Positions 7,624-17,152 of a stretch of DNA of 38,820 nt are shown here, piece after piece. Both the position numbers and the translations under genes were made by a program. The notes under the pieces were generated by a model. The model searched no databases and was not told the DNA's origin. It saw only the letters and a program-made list of their open reading frames with translations. Numbering within the stretch: position 1 is the stretch's first letter; each line of letters starts with the position of its first letter. The DNA is taken from NCBI GenBank assembly GCA_034435615.1, contig DAOTWZ010000053.1, forward strand, positions 1 through 38,820, in the 5' to 3' direction. This DNA is from H17-190 sp034435615 (GTDB taxonomy: Bacteria > Chloroflexota > Dehalococcoidia > SM23-28-2 > HRBIN24).

Positions 7624-9306
7624 CTACATGCGGTCGGGGGCGGACATGCCCATCAGGCGGAGGGTGCGGGCCAGCACCAGCTTGGCAGCGGCCACCAGCT
7701 TCAGGCGGGCCTTGGAGAGGGCCACATCGTCCGAGACCACCCGACAACGCTCGTAGAAGTCGTGGAAGGAGGTGGCCAGATCTATGGCGTAGTAGGGGAG
7801 CAGGTGGGGCTCCAGCTTCAGGCAGACCGTCTCCACCAGCTCCGGCAACCGCACCAACTGGCGCACCAGCGCCAGCTCCGAGTCGTCCGTCAGGAGGGAG
7901 ACGTCGCCATCGCTGAAGTCGCCGACGCGCTCCCGGGCGTGCATGAGGATACCGGCCATACGGGCGTGGGCGTACTGCACGTAGTAGACCGGGTTCTCCG
8001 CCGACTGCCGCTTCGCCAACTCCAGGTCGAAGTCCATGTGCGACTGGGGGGCACGGGAGAGGAAGAAGAAGCGGGCGGCGTCGCGGCCCACCTCCTCCAC
8101 CACCTCCCGCAGGGTGATGATGTCGCCGGCCCGCTTGGATACCCGCACCTCCTCGCCGCCGCGGCGGATGGTGACCAGCTGGTGGGTGATGATGACCAGC
8201 CTCTCCGGGTCAATGCCCAGGGCGGCCACCGCCGCCTTCATGCGGGGGACATGGCCCTGGTGGTCAGCGCCCCAGATGTCCACCACGCGGTCGAAGCCGC
8301 GCACGACGAACTTGTGATAGTGGTAGGCGATGTCGGAGGCAAAGTAGGTGGGCTTGCCGTTGGAGCGCACCAGGACGTTGTCCCGGTCATCTCCCAGGGA
8401 GGAGGAGGTGAACCAGACTGCACCCTCCTTCTCGGTGACGAAGCCGCTCTCCCGCAGCCGCGCCATGGCCTGCTGGAAGACATCCGGGTAGAGGGAACGC
8501 TCGCTGAACCAGGAATCGTAGTGGACGCCAACGGTGGCCAGGTCGGCCCGTATGCGGTCCAGCATCTTGCCGATGCTCAGGTCGTGCACCTCTGGCGGGT
8601 AGGGGCCACCCTGGTAGCCCAGGAAACGGTCGCCGTACTCGTCCTTGATCTCCCGCGCCAGGTCTATGACATACTCACCGGTGTAGGCGCCGGGCGGCAC
8701 CTGGACATCGATGCCGAAGAGCTGCTGGTAGCGGGCGTAGACGGTGGCGGCGAAGGTCTCCGTCTGGGTCCCGGCGTCGTTGACGTAGTACTCCCGCTCC
8801 ACCTGGTAGCCGGCGGCTGTCAGGGCGGAGGCGATGGTGTCGCCGATGGAGAGGCCGCGGCCGGTGGCCACCGTCAATGGCCCCGTGGGGTTGGCGGAGA
8901 CGAACTCCACCTGCACCCGCTGCCCTCGGCCGAAGTCCAGGCGCGGGTAATCCTCACCCTGGGCCAGCACCTCCTCCACCTGCCGGCGCAGCCAGGCCGG
9001 CGAGAGGCGGAAGTTGATGAATCCGGGCGGGGCCACCTCTACGGCGGCCAGGACATCGTTGGCCTGGATGAGGCCGGCGATGGCGCTGGCCAGCTCCAGG
9101 GGCGAGGTGCGGGCCGCCCGGGCCAGCCTGAGGGCGATGTTGGAGGCGTAGTCGCCGTGCTCGGGGCGCTGGGGCCGCTCCACGGTGGACTCCGGCAGGT
9201 GCACCTGGGGCAGCACCCCCGCCGCCTGGGCACGCCGGGCCGCCGCCTGGACCAGCGCCTCTATCTCTCGTCTGGCCATCCTCGTGCTGGGCTCCTTCTC
9301 TTCCAT
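7624..9306 (-). CDS. argS: Arginyl-tRNA synthetase with atypical HIGH motif
   Basis: A 560-residue class I synthetase charging tRNA(Arg). The N-terminal Arg-S additional domain (residues 1-100) is followed by the catalytic domain, the KMSKS-equivalent VSKRAGDIITL, DIWGADHQGHVPRM, and a C-terminal DALR anticodon-binding domain (HARMAGILMH onwards). After the normal SANPTGPL the ATP-binding HIGH tetrapeptide, usually HVGH in this family, reads TVAT (residues 145-148, bases 8863-8874), so both histidines are threonine. Everything else is intact, so I still call it functional argS. The start may be the ATG at 9306 or the one nine codons later; each has a possible ribosome binding site. Confidence 0.93.
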   Translation of the reverse strand: MEEKEPSTRMARREIEALVQAAARRAQAAGVLPQVHLPESTVERPQRPEHGDYASNIALRLARAARTSPLELASAIAGLIQANDVLAAVEVAPPGFINFRLSPAWLRRQVEEVLAQGEDYPRLDFGRGQRVQVEFVSANPTGPLTVATGRGLSIGDTIASALTAAGYQVEREYYVNDAGTQTETFAATVYARYQQLFGIDVQVPPGAYTGEYVIDLAREIKDEYGDRFLGYQGGPYPPEVHDLSIGKMLDRIRADLATVGVHYDSWFSERSLYPDVFQQAMARLRESGFVTEKEGAVWFTSSSLGDDRDNVLVRSNGKPTYFASDIAYHYHKFVVRGFDRVVDIWGADHQGHVPRMKAAVAALGIDPERLVIITHQLVTIRRGGEEVRVSKRAGDIITLREVVEEVGRDAARFFFLSRAPQSHMDFDLELAKRQSAENPVYYVQYAHARMAGILMHARERVGDFSDGDVSLLTDDSELALVRQLVRLPELVETVCLKLEPHLLPYYAIDLATSFHDFYERCRVVSDDVALSKARLKLVAAAKLVLARTLRLMGMSAPDRM

Positions 9307-9419
9307 GGCGCCCCTGCAGAAAGGGGCGTTCTTGCGGTCCGTCTCCGGGACCGGGCCGGCTGGCCCTCCGAGTGAAAGCGGGCCAAGGCCATTCTAGCGC
9401 AGGCAGAGCGGAGAATCAT
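9307..9419 (-). promoter_or_regulatory. argS promoter and structured leader
   Basis: Reading the minus strand, a -10 TAGAAT lies at 9396-9391 with ATGATT (9419-9414) 17 bases upstream, overlapping the DUF402 stop. The leader contains a GGTCC/GGACC hairpin and then GCCCCT-TTCTGC-AGGGGC directly before the 9306 ATG; the second arm includes the AGGGG that would act as ribosome binding site, so translation from that ATG could be sequestered. No T-box consensus is convincing. Confidence 0.4.
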
Positions 9420-9934
9420 CCCGTCGGGGCGCTTGCGGGCGGCGTCAGGCCAGCGGCATCGAAGGGAAAGGCCCTTCGCTCCAGCAGCTCCAGGAGCTCC
9501 CGGACGGCGGCGCGGGCCCCCTCCACCAGCCTGGCGGGGTAGTGCAGAAGACGGGCATTGGCCTCGAACTCTTCTTCGTCGAGGAGACGGTAGCTGCCGT
9601 CCGGCCGGACGACTATGTCCAGATCCAGGTCCACGTAGCGAATGGTGCGCCCATCGAACTCTACGGGGGTGCCGATGTTGCAGTACCAACCCCGCAGGTG
9701 TCCCGCCTCGTCCAGCCGGCGGTAGACGATGTACCAGCGGTCCGTCCAGTAGTAGGTCAGGGAGTCGGTAGTGGGGAGCCAGGGGCCGCGGGCCAGCTCC
9801 ACCGGCACCCCCGCCCGGTGCCAGATGACGATGAGGGAGCCCCGTCGCTCCACCAGCCAGCCTGCCTGACGACGGTGGAAGGAACCGTCGAACTTGGTGG
9901 AGAGGACGGCCACCTCCCTGCCCCGACCGGGCAT
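9416..9934 (-). CDS. DUF402 (Ntdp/FomD-like) phosphatase-like protein
   Basis: A 172-residue DUF402-family protein. Known relatives are the Staphylococcus nucleoside tri-/diphosphatase Ntdp and Streptomyces FomD, which use a metal site of acidic residues. The matching region here runs WYCNIGTPVEFDG, then YVDLDLDIVVRPDG, then a helical LDEEEFEANARLLHYP. The start is placed at the ATG at 9934, whose A is the last base of the recG stop (TGATG), giving tight coupling; the frame stays open eleven codons further upstream inside recG. The physiological substrate is unknown. Confidence 0.82.
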   Translation of the reverse strand: MPGRGREVAVLSTKFDGSFHRRQAGWLVERRGSLIVIWHRAGVPVELARGPWLPTTDSLTYYWTDRWYIVYRRLDEAGHLRGWYCNIGTPVEFDGRTIRYVDLDLDIVVRPDGSYRLLDEEEFEANARLLHYPARLVEGARAAVRELLELLERRAFPFDAAGLTPPASAPTG

Positions 9935-12372
9935 CAGCTCACCTCGGCGGTGATGCGCCCCCACCACTGGGCCATGCGACGGGCGAGGGCGGCGTGCTGG
10001 GGCTGCCGCAGCTCCGGGTCGGCCTCCAGGACGCGGGTCGCCTCCTTGCGGGCCAGCTCTATCAGCTCCACATCGGTCAGGCTGGCCACCCGCAGGTCGG
10101 GTAGGCCGGACTGGCGCACGCCGAAGTACTCTCCCGGTCCCCGCAGGCGCAGGTCTTCCTCGGCCAGCTTGAAGCCGTCATAGGTGGTTTCCAGGATGCG
10201 GAGCCGCTCCTGGGCCTCCTCCGACGGGTTCTCCGAGAGGAGGAGACAAAAGGCCTGGCGCTCGCTGCGACGGACGCGGCCGCGGAACTGGTGGAGCTGG
10301 GCCAGGCCGAAGCGATCGGCCCCCTCGATGAGGATGACGGTGGCGTTGGGGACATCCACCCCCACCTCCACCACTGCCGTAGTCACCAGGATGTCGATCT
10401 CGCCGTCCCGGAACGCCCGCATGACGGCCTCCCGCTCGCTGGGGGGCATGCGTCCGTGGAGGAGGCCCAGGCGAAGGTCGGGGAAGACGTGACGGGAGAG
10501 CCGCTCGTACTCGGCGGTGGCGGCGCGCGCCGCCACCGCCTCCGACTCCTCGATCAGGGGGCAGACGATGTAGGCCTGCCGCCCCAGGGCAACGTGTCGG
10601 CGGATGAAATCGTAAGCCTGCTGCCGCTCGTGAGGCCGCAGCCGGTAGGTCTTCACCGGCGGACGGCCGGGCGGCATCTCGTCCAGCACGGTTATGTCGA
10701 GGTCGCCATAGATGGTGAGGGCCAGGGTGCGCGGTATGGGGGTGGCGGTCATCACCAGGACGTGGGGCGATTGTCCCTTCTCCCGCAGGGCCGCCCGCTG
10801 GACGACCCCGAAGCGGTGCTGCTCGTCGATGACGGCCAGGCCCAGGCAGGGGAAGGTCACCTCCTCCTGGATGAGAGCGTGGGTGCCCACCACGATGTCC
10901 ACCTCACCCCGGGCGATGGCCGCCTGGGCCGTCGCCTTCTCCGCAGGCCTCATGCTCCCCACCAGGAGGCCGATGCGCAGGGGCCGGTCCAGGAAGGGAG
11001 GGAGGGCCACCGCATACCCCGGGCCGGCCAGGGCGAACCAGGGGCCGTCGTCGGATGGCCCCTCGTCCCGGGCGCCAAAGAGGCCCCGCAGGGTGCGGTA
11101 GTGTTGCTCGGCCAGGATCTCGGTGGGGGCCATCAGCGCCCCCTGGCAGCCGGCGACAGCAGCGGCCAGGAGAGCGGCGGCGGCCACCACCGTTTTGCCG
11201 CTCCCCACGTCCCCCTCCAGGAGCCGGTTCATGGGGACCTCCCTGGAGATATCTGCCATCACCTCGGCTATGGCCCGTCGCTGGGCTCCGGTGAGGGAAA
11301 AGGGGAGGGAGGCCACGAATCCCTCCAGCACCCGGTCCGGCAGGCGCAGGGCGGGCGCCCTGGCCCCCATCTGCCACTCCCTGCGACGTCGCACCACGCC
11401 CAGCTCTACCACCAGCAGCTCCTCCAGGGCGAAGCGGCGGCGGGCGGCCGCCGCCCTCTCCCAGGAGTCCGGGAAGTGGACCTGCCAGAGGGCCTCGGCC
11501 ACTGGCGGGAGGGCCAGGCGGGCCCGCATCTCCTGGGGTAGCACCTCCTCCACGGCATCAGCGGCGAGCTCCAGGGCCTCCCGGACGAGGCGGCGCAGGG
11601 TGCGCTGGGGCAACCCCTCCGTGGTCCGGTAGACGGGCACCAGGCGGCGAGTGTTGAGGGCCTCCTGGTCCAGCGTTTCCCACTCCGGGTTCTCCATCTG
11701 GCGCTGACCGCGGAAGAGGGTGACCCGGCCCGAGAAGGCGGCCGTCATGCCGGGGCGGAGCTGGCGGGCCACGTGGGTCTGCCCCCACCAGAGGATGCGC
11801 AGAGTGCCCGTCCTGTCTCCCACTATCGCCTCGGTGGCCTTGCGACGGCCGATGGTGACCTGGGAGGCGCTCCACACGCTGGCTATCACCGTCTGCTCCT
11901 CCCCCGGGAGCAGTTCGGCGATGGGCCGCATGGCGGCGTAATCGTTGTAGCGGTGGGGGAAGTGGAAGAGGAGGTCTCGGACGGTGGCTATCTGGAGCCG
12001 CTCCAGGCGGGAGAGGAGCCCCCGGCCGGCCCCTGGCAGGGCCGTCACTGGGGAGTCGGGACTGACCTCCCTTCTCCCGGGCACCGGGCGGCGCCGCTCC
12101 CTGGACGGGCGCGGGGGCGTCCCGCCGCTCCCCTTGAGCCCCTCCAGGAGGGCTTCCACTATCCGCCGTCGCTGGATGGGGTGGAGGGAGCGGTAGCCCC
12201 CCGTGGGGAGGGCGGAGAGCACCTTGCGCACGGGGTGCCCGTCCGGCAGGGGGTTCTCCAGGAGGAAGCGGCGCAGGTAGGCGTCCAGCCCCCCCATCAC
12301 CGCCGTGTCGGCGTATTGCTTGGCCTTCTCCAGCTCCAGGACTTTGCGCAGGTGCTCAAGAGGCCCGGCCAA
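9934..12372 (-). CDS. recG: ATP-dependent DNA helicase RecG
   Basis: An 812-residue branch-migration helicase that remodels stalled forks and Holliday junctions. An N-terminal helical extension (residues 1-105) precedes the wedge/OB-fold domain (about 110-250, with RYNDYAAMRPI and VGDRTGTLRILWWG). The helicase core follows: LTGAQRRAIAEV, Walker A GDVGSGKT (Lys393), APTEILAEQH, the DEAD-box variant VIDEQHRFG, TATPIPRTLAL, and later TTAVVEVGVDVPNA and QFRGRVRRSERQAFC. The start is the rare codon TTG at 12372, four bases after the degV stop, with the GGAGGGGGAAG at the end of degV as ribosome binding site. It overlaps the DUF402 gene by one base. Confidence 0.95.
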   Translation of the reverse strand: MAGPLEHLRKVLELEKAKQYADTAVMGGLDAYLRRFLLENPLPDGHPVRKVLSALPTGGYRSLHPIQRRRIVEALLEGLKGSGGTPPRPSRERRRPVPGRREVSPDSPVTALPGAGRGLLSRLERLQIATVRDLLFHFPHRYNDYAAMRPIAELLPGEEQTVIASVWSASQVTIGRRKATEAIVGDRTGTLRILWWGQTHVARQLRPGMTAAFSGRVTLFRGQRQMENPEWETLDQEALNTRRLVPVYRTTEGLPQRTLRRLVREALELAADAVEEVLPQEMRARLALPPVAEALWQVHFPDSWERAAAARRRFALEELLVVELGVVRRRREWQMGARAPALRLPDRVLEGFVASLPFSLTGAQRRAIAEVMADISREVPMNRLLEGDVGSGKTVVAAAALLAAAVAGCQGALMAPTEILAEQHYRTLRGLFGARDEGPSDDGPWFALAGPGYAVALPPFLDRPLRIGLLVGSMRPAEKATAQAAIARGEVDIVVGTHALIQEEVTFPCLGLAVIDEQHRFGVVQRAALREKGQSPHVLVMTATPIPRTLALTIYGDLDITVLDEMPPGRPPVKTYRLRPHERQQAYDFIRRHVALGRQAYIVCPLIEESEAVAARAATAEYERLSRHVFPDLRLGLLHGRMPPSEREAVMRAFRDGEIDILVTTAVVEVGVDVPNATVILIEGADRFGLAQLHQFRGRVRRSERQAFCLLLSENPSEEAQERLRILETTYDGFKLAEEDLRLRGPGEYFGVRQSGLPDLRVASLTDVELIELARKEATRVLEADPELRQPQHAALARRMAQWWGRITAEVS

Positions 12373-12376
12373 AGGG

Positions 12377-13222
12377 CTATTCTTCCCCCTCCATGACGCC
12401 GACGCCTATGACCCCCGGACCGCCGTGCGTCCCCACCACCGGGCCGATGCGGGTCAGGTAGGCCCGGGCCTGGGGCAGGGCCGCAGCTAGGTGGGCCAGG
12501 AGGGCCTCCGCCTCCTCGCGCGTGGTGGTGTAGCCCACCCCCACCTCGGTGGCCCTGGGATAGGCGACGGCCATCTGGTACAGCCTCTCCAACGCTTGCG
12601 CCCGGGTGCGCACCCTCCCCTCCGGGTGCACCTCGCCGTCCCGCAGGGAGAGGATGGGCTTCACCCTGAGCATGGTGCCCAGCAGCGCCCTGGCGCGGCC
12701 GATGCGACCACCCCGCCGCAGGTACTCCAGGGTGTCCAGGACGAAGGTGAGGTGCACCCGCTGGGTGCAGCGCTGGGCCACGGCCAGCGCCTGCTCCAGG
12801 CCGGCCCCTCCCTGGACGGCCCGGGCCGCCGCCATGACGACGAAGCCCATGGCCAGGGAGACGCTGCGGGAGTCCACCACCTCCACCCGCACCCCCTGCT
12901 CACGCATCGCCTGGGCGGCCAGGCGGGCGTTGCTGTAGGTGGCGGAGAGCTTGGAGGAGATGTGGATGGAGAGGATCTCGTCCGTTTCCTTGGCCAGCTC
13001 CTCGTAGATGTGGAGGAAGTCCCCCACCGAGGGCGCCGAGGTGGTGGGGCTAGCCTTCCCCTCCACCAGCAGCTTGTAGAAGGTCTCGTGGTCTATGTCC
13101 AGCCCCTCGCGGTAGGCGCGGCCGGCGATGACCACCGTCAGCGGCACCACGACGATGCCCCACTGCTGGGCCAGGTCCGGCGGCATATCGACGGTGCTGT
13201 CGGTGACGATCCTGACCGTCAC
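12377..13222 (-). CDS. DegV family fatty-acid-binding protein
   Basis: A 281-residue DegV protein. Members (FakB) bind a fatty acid in a buried pocket and present it to the fatty acid kinase FakA. Family marks are the N-terminal VRIVTDSTVDMP, SAPSVGDFLHIYEELA, the ISSKLSATYSNAR segment around the carboxylate-binding serine/threonines, VVDSRSVSLAMGF, LEYLRRGGRIGR, LRVKPILSLRDGEV and the C-terminal HGGPGVIGVG. I chose the GTG at 13222 because GGGGAGGAG lies just upstream and the product then has family length; the frame is open further upstream without homology. No FakA-like gene is in the window. It heads a degV-recG-DUF402 transcription unit. Confidence 0.92.
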   Translation of the reverse strand: MTVRIVTDSTVDMPPDLAQQWGIVVVPLTVVIAGRAYREGLDIDHETFYKLLVEGKASPTTSAPSVGDFLHIYEELAKETDEILSIHISSKLSATYSNARLAAQAMREQGVRVEVVDSRSVSLAMGFVVMAAARAVQGGAGLEQALAVAQRCTQRVHLTFVLDTLEYLRRGGRIGRARALLGTMLRVKPILSLRDGEVHPEGRVRTRAQALERLYQMAVAYPRATEVGVGYTTTREEAEALLAHLAAALPQARAYLTRIGPVVGTHGGPGVIGVGVMEGEE

Positions 13223-13262
13223 ACTCTCCTCCCCGGCGGAGGACTGACCAGCGGTTGACGTC

Positions 13263-13292
13263 AGTATAGCAACGGGCGGGGGATAGCACCAA
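13263..13292 (-). promoter_or_regulatory. Promoter for degV-recG-DUF402
   Basis: On the minus strand, TTGGTG (13292-13287) and TATACT (13268-13263) are separated by 18 bases. The -10 matches the sigma-70 consensus at five of six positions. It lies about 40 bases upstream of the degV GTG and begins within a dozen bases of the cysM stop, so the sulfur cluster and degV operon may be transcribed separately. Confidence 0.5.
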
Positions 13293-13302
13293 GGAAGAGG
13301 TG

Positions 13303-14302
<1,000 letters not shown>

Positions 14303-14313
<11 letters not shown>

Positions 14314-14587
14314 CTCGGCCTCCCGCCAGGGCGGGCAGGATGGAGACGACATCGCCATCGCGCAGGGGCGTCTCCAGCCGCTGGAGGAAGCGTATGTCCT
14401 CGTCGTTCAGGTAGATGTTGACAAAGCGGCGGAGCTGTCCGTCCTCCAGTATGTTCTGCTTGAAGCCGGGGAAGAGGGCCTCCAGCCGGTCCAGCAGCTC
14501 CCCCACCGTGCCGGCCTCCACCTGGAGAGAGCGCTGGCCGCCCGCCAGTCGCTGCAGATTGGCTGTGAGCCTAACCTCTACTGCCAT
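14303..14587 (-). CDS. CysO/MoaD-like sulfur-carrier protein with a four-residue tail after Gly-Gly
   Basis: A 94-residue ubiquitin-fold sulfur carrier. FVNIYLNDEDIRFL and VSILPALAGG match the CysO family. Carriers are normally adenylated by an E1-like enzyme at a C-terminal Gly-Gly and converted to thiocarboxylate. Here the Gly89-Gly90 pair is followed by RGGR before the TAG, so activation would need trimming. Mycobacterial CysO works with CysM, which is the next gene and overlaps it by 11 bases, supporting a cysteine role. A TACAAT-like -10 and an AT-rich patch lie just upstream (around 14600-14640), a possible internal promoter. The ribosome binding site is weak (GGGAAG). Confidence 0.88.
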
Positions 14588-14641
14588 GACTTCCCATCTT
14601 ATTCATTGTATTGGACTGTTTTTTCTGCCGATACCACCGGT

Positions 14642-15733
14642 TCACCCGTTGTCCCTCCCCGGGAAGGGAGCGCCGCAGAAGTTCTCGTAGTCGATGAGCT
14701 CGGTGATGGTCGGGTCGTCGCCGCAGAGGGGGCACTTGGGGTCGCGGCGGATCTTGACGGTGCGGAACTCCCCGGAGAGGGCGTCGTACAGCAGGAGCCG
14801 TCCCGCCATGGACTCCCCTATGCCCAGTATCAGCTTGATGGCCTCGATGGCCTGGAGGGAGCCGATGACGCCGGTGAGGGCGCCCAGGACGCCCGCCTCG
14901 GCGCAGTTGGGGACGGCGCCCGGGGGCGGCGGCGCCGGGAAGAGACAGCGGTAGCACCCCTTGCCGGGGACGAAGACTGTCATCTGGCCATCGAACAGGA
15001 GGATGGAGCCGTCCACCAGGGGCTTGCCGGCGAAATAGCAGGCGTCGTTCACCAGGTAGCGGGTGGTGAAGTTGTCCGCCCCGTTGATGACGATGTCGTA
15101 GTTGGGGATGATCTCCATGGCGTTGTCGGAGGTGAGGGGCGCCTCGTGCAGGACCACGTTGATGTCCGGGTTGTAGGAGAGAAGGGTCTCCCGGGCGGAC
15201 TGGGTCTTGGGGCGGCCCACGTCATCGTTCTGGTGCAGCACCTGCCGCTGCAGGTTGGAGAGGTCCACTACGTCGAAGTCGACGATGCCGATGGTGCCCA
15301 CGCCGGCCAGGGCCAGGTAGAGGGCGGCGGGGCCACCCAGACCACCCGCCCCCACCACCAGCACCTTGGCCTGCATCAGCTTGCGCTGCCCCACCGGCCC
15401 CACCTGGGGCATGATGATGTGGCGGGAGTAGCGCATGACCTGCTCCGGTGTCAGCACCTGCCCCCCGGCGATGGCCGGGATGACAGCCACCTCGTCCCCG
15501 TCCTTGACGGGGGTGTCCGGCCCCTGGAGGCTGTGGATCTCCTGGTTGTTCAGGTAGATGTTGATGTGGGCCGGTATGCGCCGCTCCTGGTCGAATATCA
15601 TGTTGGCCAGGCCGGGGTAGCGCTGGCCCAGCTCTTCCAGCACCTCCCGCACCGTTCCTCCCTGGGCCTGCACATAGACCTGGTTCCCGGTGAGCTTGCG
15701 GAAGGGCGTCGGTATGTAGACTGTGATCGCCAC
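14642..15733 (-). CDS. Fusion of a MoaD/CysO-like sulfur carrier to a MoeB/ThiF-like E1 activating enzyme
   Basis: A 363-residue two-domain protein. Residues 1-91 form a complete ubiquitin-like carrier (INIYLNNQEIHSLQ, then VAVIPAIAGG). Its Gly90-Gly91 runs without linker into a MoeB/ThiF-type adenylyltransferase: LTPEQVMRYSRHIIMPQVG, nucleotide-binding GAGGLGG (128-134), VDFDVVDLSNLQRQ with the arginine finger, NGADNFTTRY with Asp220, the probable catalytic Cys277 in PNCAEAG, and four zinc cysteines (260, 263, 334, 337). There is no rhodanese domain, unlike MoeZ. It would ATP-activate carrier C-termini for thiocarboxylate formation. The GTG start has a strong GAGGAGGAGAGG site upstream. It sits between cysK and the stand-alone carrier gene. 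Why the carrier is fused is unknown. Confidence 0.92.
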   Translation of the reverse strand: MAITVYIPTPFRKLTGNQVYVQAQGGTVREVLEELGQRYPGLANMIFDQERRIPAHINIYLNNQEIHSLQGPDTPVKDGDEVAVIPAIAGGQVLTPEQVMRYSRHIIMPQVGPVGQRKLMQAKVLVVGAGGLGGPAALYLALAGVGTIGIVDFDVVDLSNLQRQVLHQNDDVGRPKTQSARETLLSYNPDINVVLHEAPLTSDNAMEIIPNYDIVINGADNFTTRYLVNDACYFAGKPLVDGSILLFDGQMTVFVPGKGCYRCLFPAPPPPGAVPNCAEAGVLGALTGVIGSLQAIEAIKLILGIGESMAGRLLLYDALSGEFRTVKIRRDPKCPLCGDDPTITELIDYENFCGAPFPGRDNG

Positions 15734-15756
15734 CAGACCTCTCCTCCTCGCGGTTC

Positions 15757-16680
15757 CTATTCCATCAGCGTGCTGTAGCGTTCCCCTGTATCGGGCAGGA
15801 CGGTGACCACCCGCTTGCCCCGTCCCAGACGCTTGGCCACCTTGAGGGCGGCCACCACGTTGGCGCCGGCGGAGATGCCCACCAGCAGTCCCTCCTCGCG
15901 GGCGAGACGGCGGGCCATGGCTATCGCCTCTTCGTCCCCCACGGCGATGATCTCGTCCAGCACCTTGCGGTTCAGGACGCCGGGGACGAAACTGGCACCG
16001 ATCCCCTGGATGGCGTGGAGCCCCGGCCTTCCCCCCTGCAGGACGGGCGAGCGGGCCGGTTCCACGGCCACCACCAGGATGTTGGGGGCGTGCCGCTTCA
16101 GCACCTCCCCCACGCCGGTGATGGTGCCCCCGGTGCCCACGCCCGCCACGAAGGCGTCCAGGCGGCCCTCGGTGGCCTCCAGGATCTCCCGGGCGGTGGT
16201 GAGACGGTGTATCTCCGGGTTGGCCGGGTTCTCGAACTGCTGGGGCATGAAGTAGCCGGGGTTATTGCGCACCAGCTCCTCGGCGGCGTAGACGGCGCCC
16301 GTCATCCCCTCTATGGCCGGGGTCAGGACCACCTCCGCCCCGAAGCGGGCCAGCAGGTCCCGCCGGGCCAGGCTCATGTCCTCCGGCATGGTGACGATGA
16401 GACGGTAGCCCTTCACCGCCGCTACCATGGCCAGGCCGATGCCGGTGTTGCCGCTGGTGGGCTCCACGATGGTGTCCCCGGGCTTGAGGAGGCCGCGGCG
16501 CTCGGCGTCCTCGATCATGCTGAGGGCGATGCGGTCCTTGACGGAGCCGGCCGGATTGAAGGACTCCAGCTTGGCCACTACTTCGGCCGAGCCCTCCGGC
16601 ACCAGGCGGCGCAGCCGCACCATAGGCGTATCGCCTATCAGGTCGAGGACGCTGTCCACGATGCGCGAGCGCTGGCCCAT
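15757..16680 (-). CDS. cysK: Cysteine synthase (O-acetylserine sulfhydrylase family)
   Basis: A 307-residue fold-type II PLP enzyme of CysK length. The cofactor lysine is Lys48 in NPAGSVKDR, with the asparagine loop TSGNTGIG, QQFENPANPEIH, the phosphate loop GVGTGGTITGVG, GISAGANV, and the usual C-terminal LPDTGERYST. It differs from the CysM-type gene in the same cluster in its C-terminus and matches classical O-acetylserine sulfhydrylases using free sulfide. The start is the ATG at 16680 with GGGGGGAG directly upstream; a longer open frame is antisense or rrf2 overlap. It lies 10 bases after the Rrf2 regulator and 23 before the carrier-E1 fusion, suggesting one operon. Confidence 0.93.
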   Translation of the reverse strand: MGQRSRIVDSVLDLIGDTPMVRLRRLVPEGSAEVVAKLESFNPAGSVKDRIALSMIEDAERRGLLKPGDTIVEPTSGNTGIGLAMVAAVKGYRLIVTMPEDMSLARRDLLARFGAEVVLTPAIEGMTGAVYAAEELVRNNPGYFMPQQFENPANPEIHRLTTAREILEATEGRLDAFVAGVGTGGTITGVGEVLKRHAPNILVVAVEPARSPVLQGGRPGLHAIQGIGASFVPGVLNRKVLDEIIAVGDEEAIAMARRLAREEGLLVGISAGANVVAALKVAKRLGRGKRVVTVLPDTGERYSTLME

Positions 16681-16690
16681 GCTCCCCCCG

Positions 16691-17134
16691 TCAGATGGCA
16701 TAGCGGTCCACTCGCGGCAGCCGCTCACGGTCGCGGGCCGCCAGCTCGCCGATGGTGGTGTTGTCCAGCACCTCCAGGATGGCCTGGCGCACCCGCTCCC
16801 ACATCTCCCGCTGGGCGCAGCCGCCGGCACGGCTGCACTCGGACGCCTCGTCCAGGCACTCGATGGGGACTATCTCCCCCTCCAGGGCCCGGATCACCTC
16901 GCTCACCCGCACCTCGCTGGGGTCGCGGATGAGGGTATGGCCTCCCTGAGGGCCGCGGACGCTGCGGATGAAGCCGGCCCTTCTCAGAGTGGCCAGCAAC
17001 TGCTCCAGGTAGGACTCCGGTATGTTCTGGCGAGCGGCGATCTCGCTGCTCTGGGTGGGCCGGCCCTCGCCGTAGCGGTGCGCCAGCTCTATGAGCGCCC
17101 GGATGCCGTAATCGCCTTTGGTGGATACCCTCAT
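16691..17134 (-). CDS. Rrf2-family transcriptional regulator, probable Fe-S sensor
   Basis: A 147-residue winged-helix Rrf2 protein. The N-terminus MRVSTKGDYGIRALIELA, the recognition helix IPESYLEQLLATLRRAG and the wing SVRGPQGGHTLIR are textbook. Three cysteines, Cys93, Cys100 and Cys106 (C-x6-C-x5-C), sit where IscR and NsrR hold their [2Fe-2S] or [4Fe-4S] ligands, so cluster or redox sensing is likely; CymR, the Rrf2 repressor of cysteine metabolism in Firmicutes, gives a functional parallel. It precedes cysK by 10 bases and probably controls this cysteine operon. The start at 17134 gives family length; a 28-codon upstream extension has no homology. A dyad lies just upstream of its start. 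Confidence 0.92.
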   Translation of the reverse strand: MRVSTKGDYGIRALIELAHRYGEGRPTQSSEIAARQNIPESYLEQLLATLRRAGFIRSVRGPQGGHTLIRDPSEVRVSEVIRALEGEIVPIECLDEASECSRAGGCAQREMWERVRQAILEVLDNTTIGELAARDRERLPRVDRYAI

Positions 17135-17152
17135 CTTCGGCAACAGTAAAAA

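Noticed and set aside
9307..9415. T-box riboswitch before argS
   Set aside because: Only a GGACCGC resemblance to the T-box core; no specifier stem or full antiterminator consensus.
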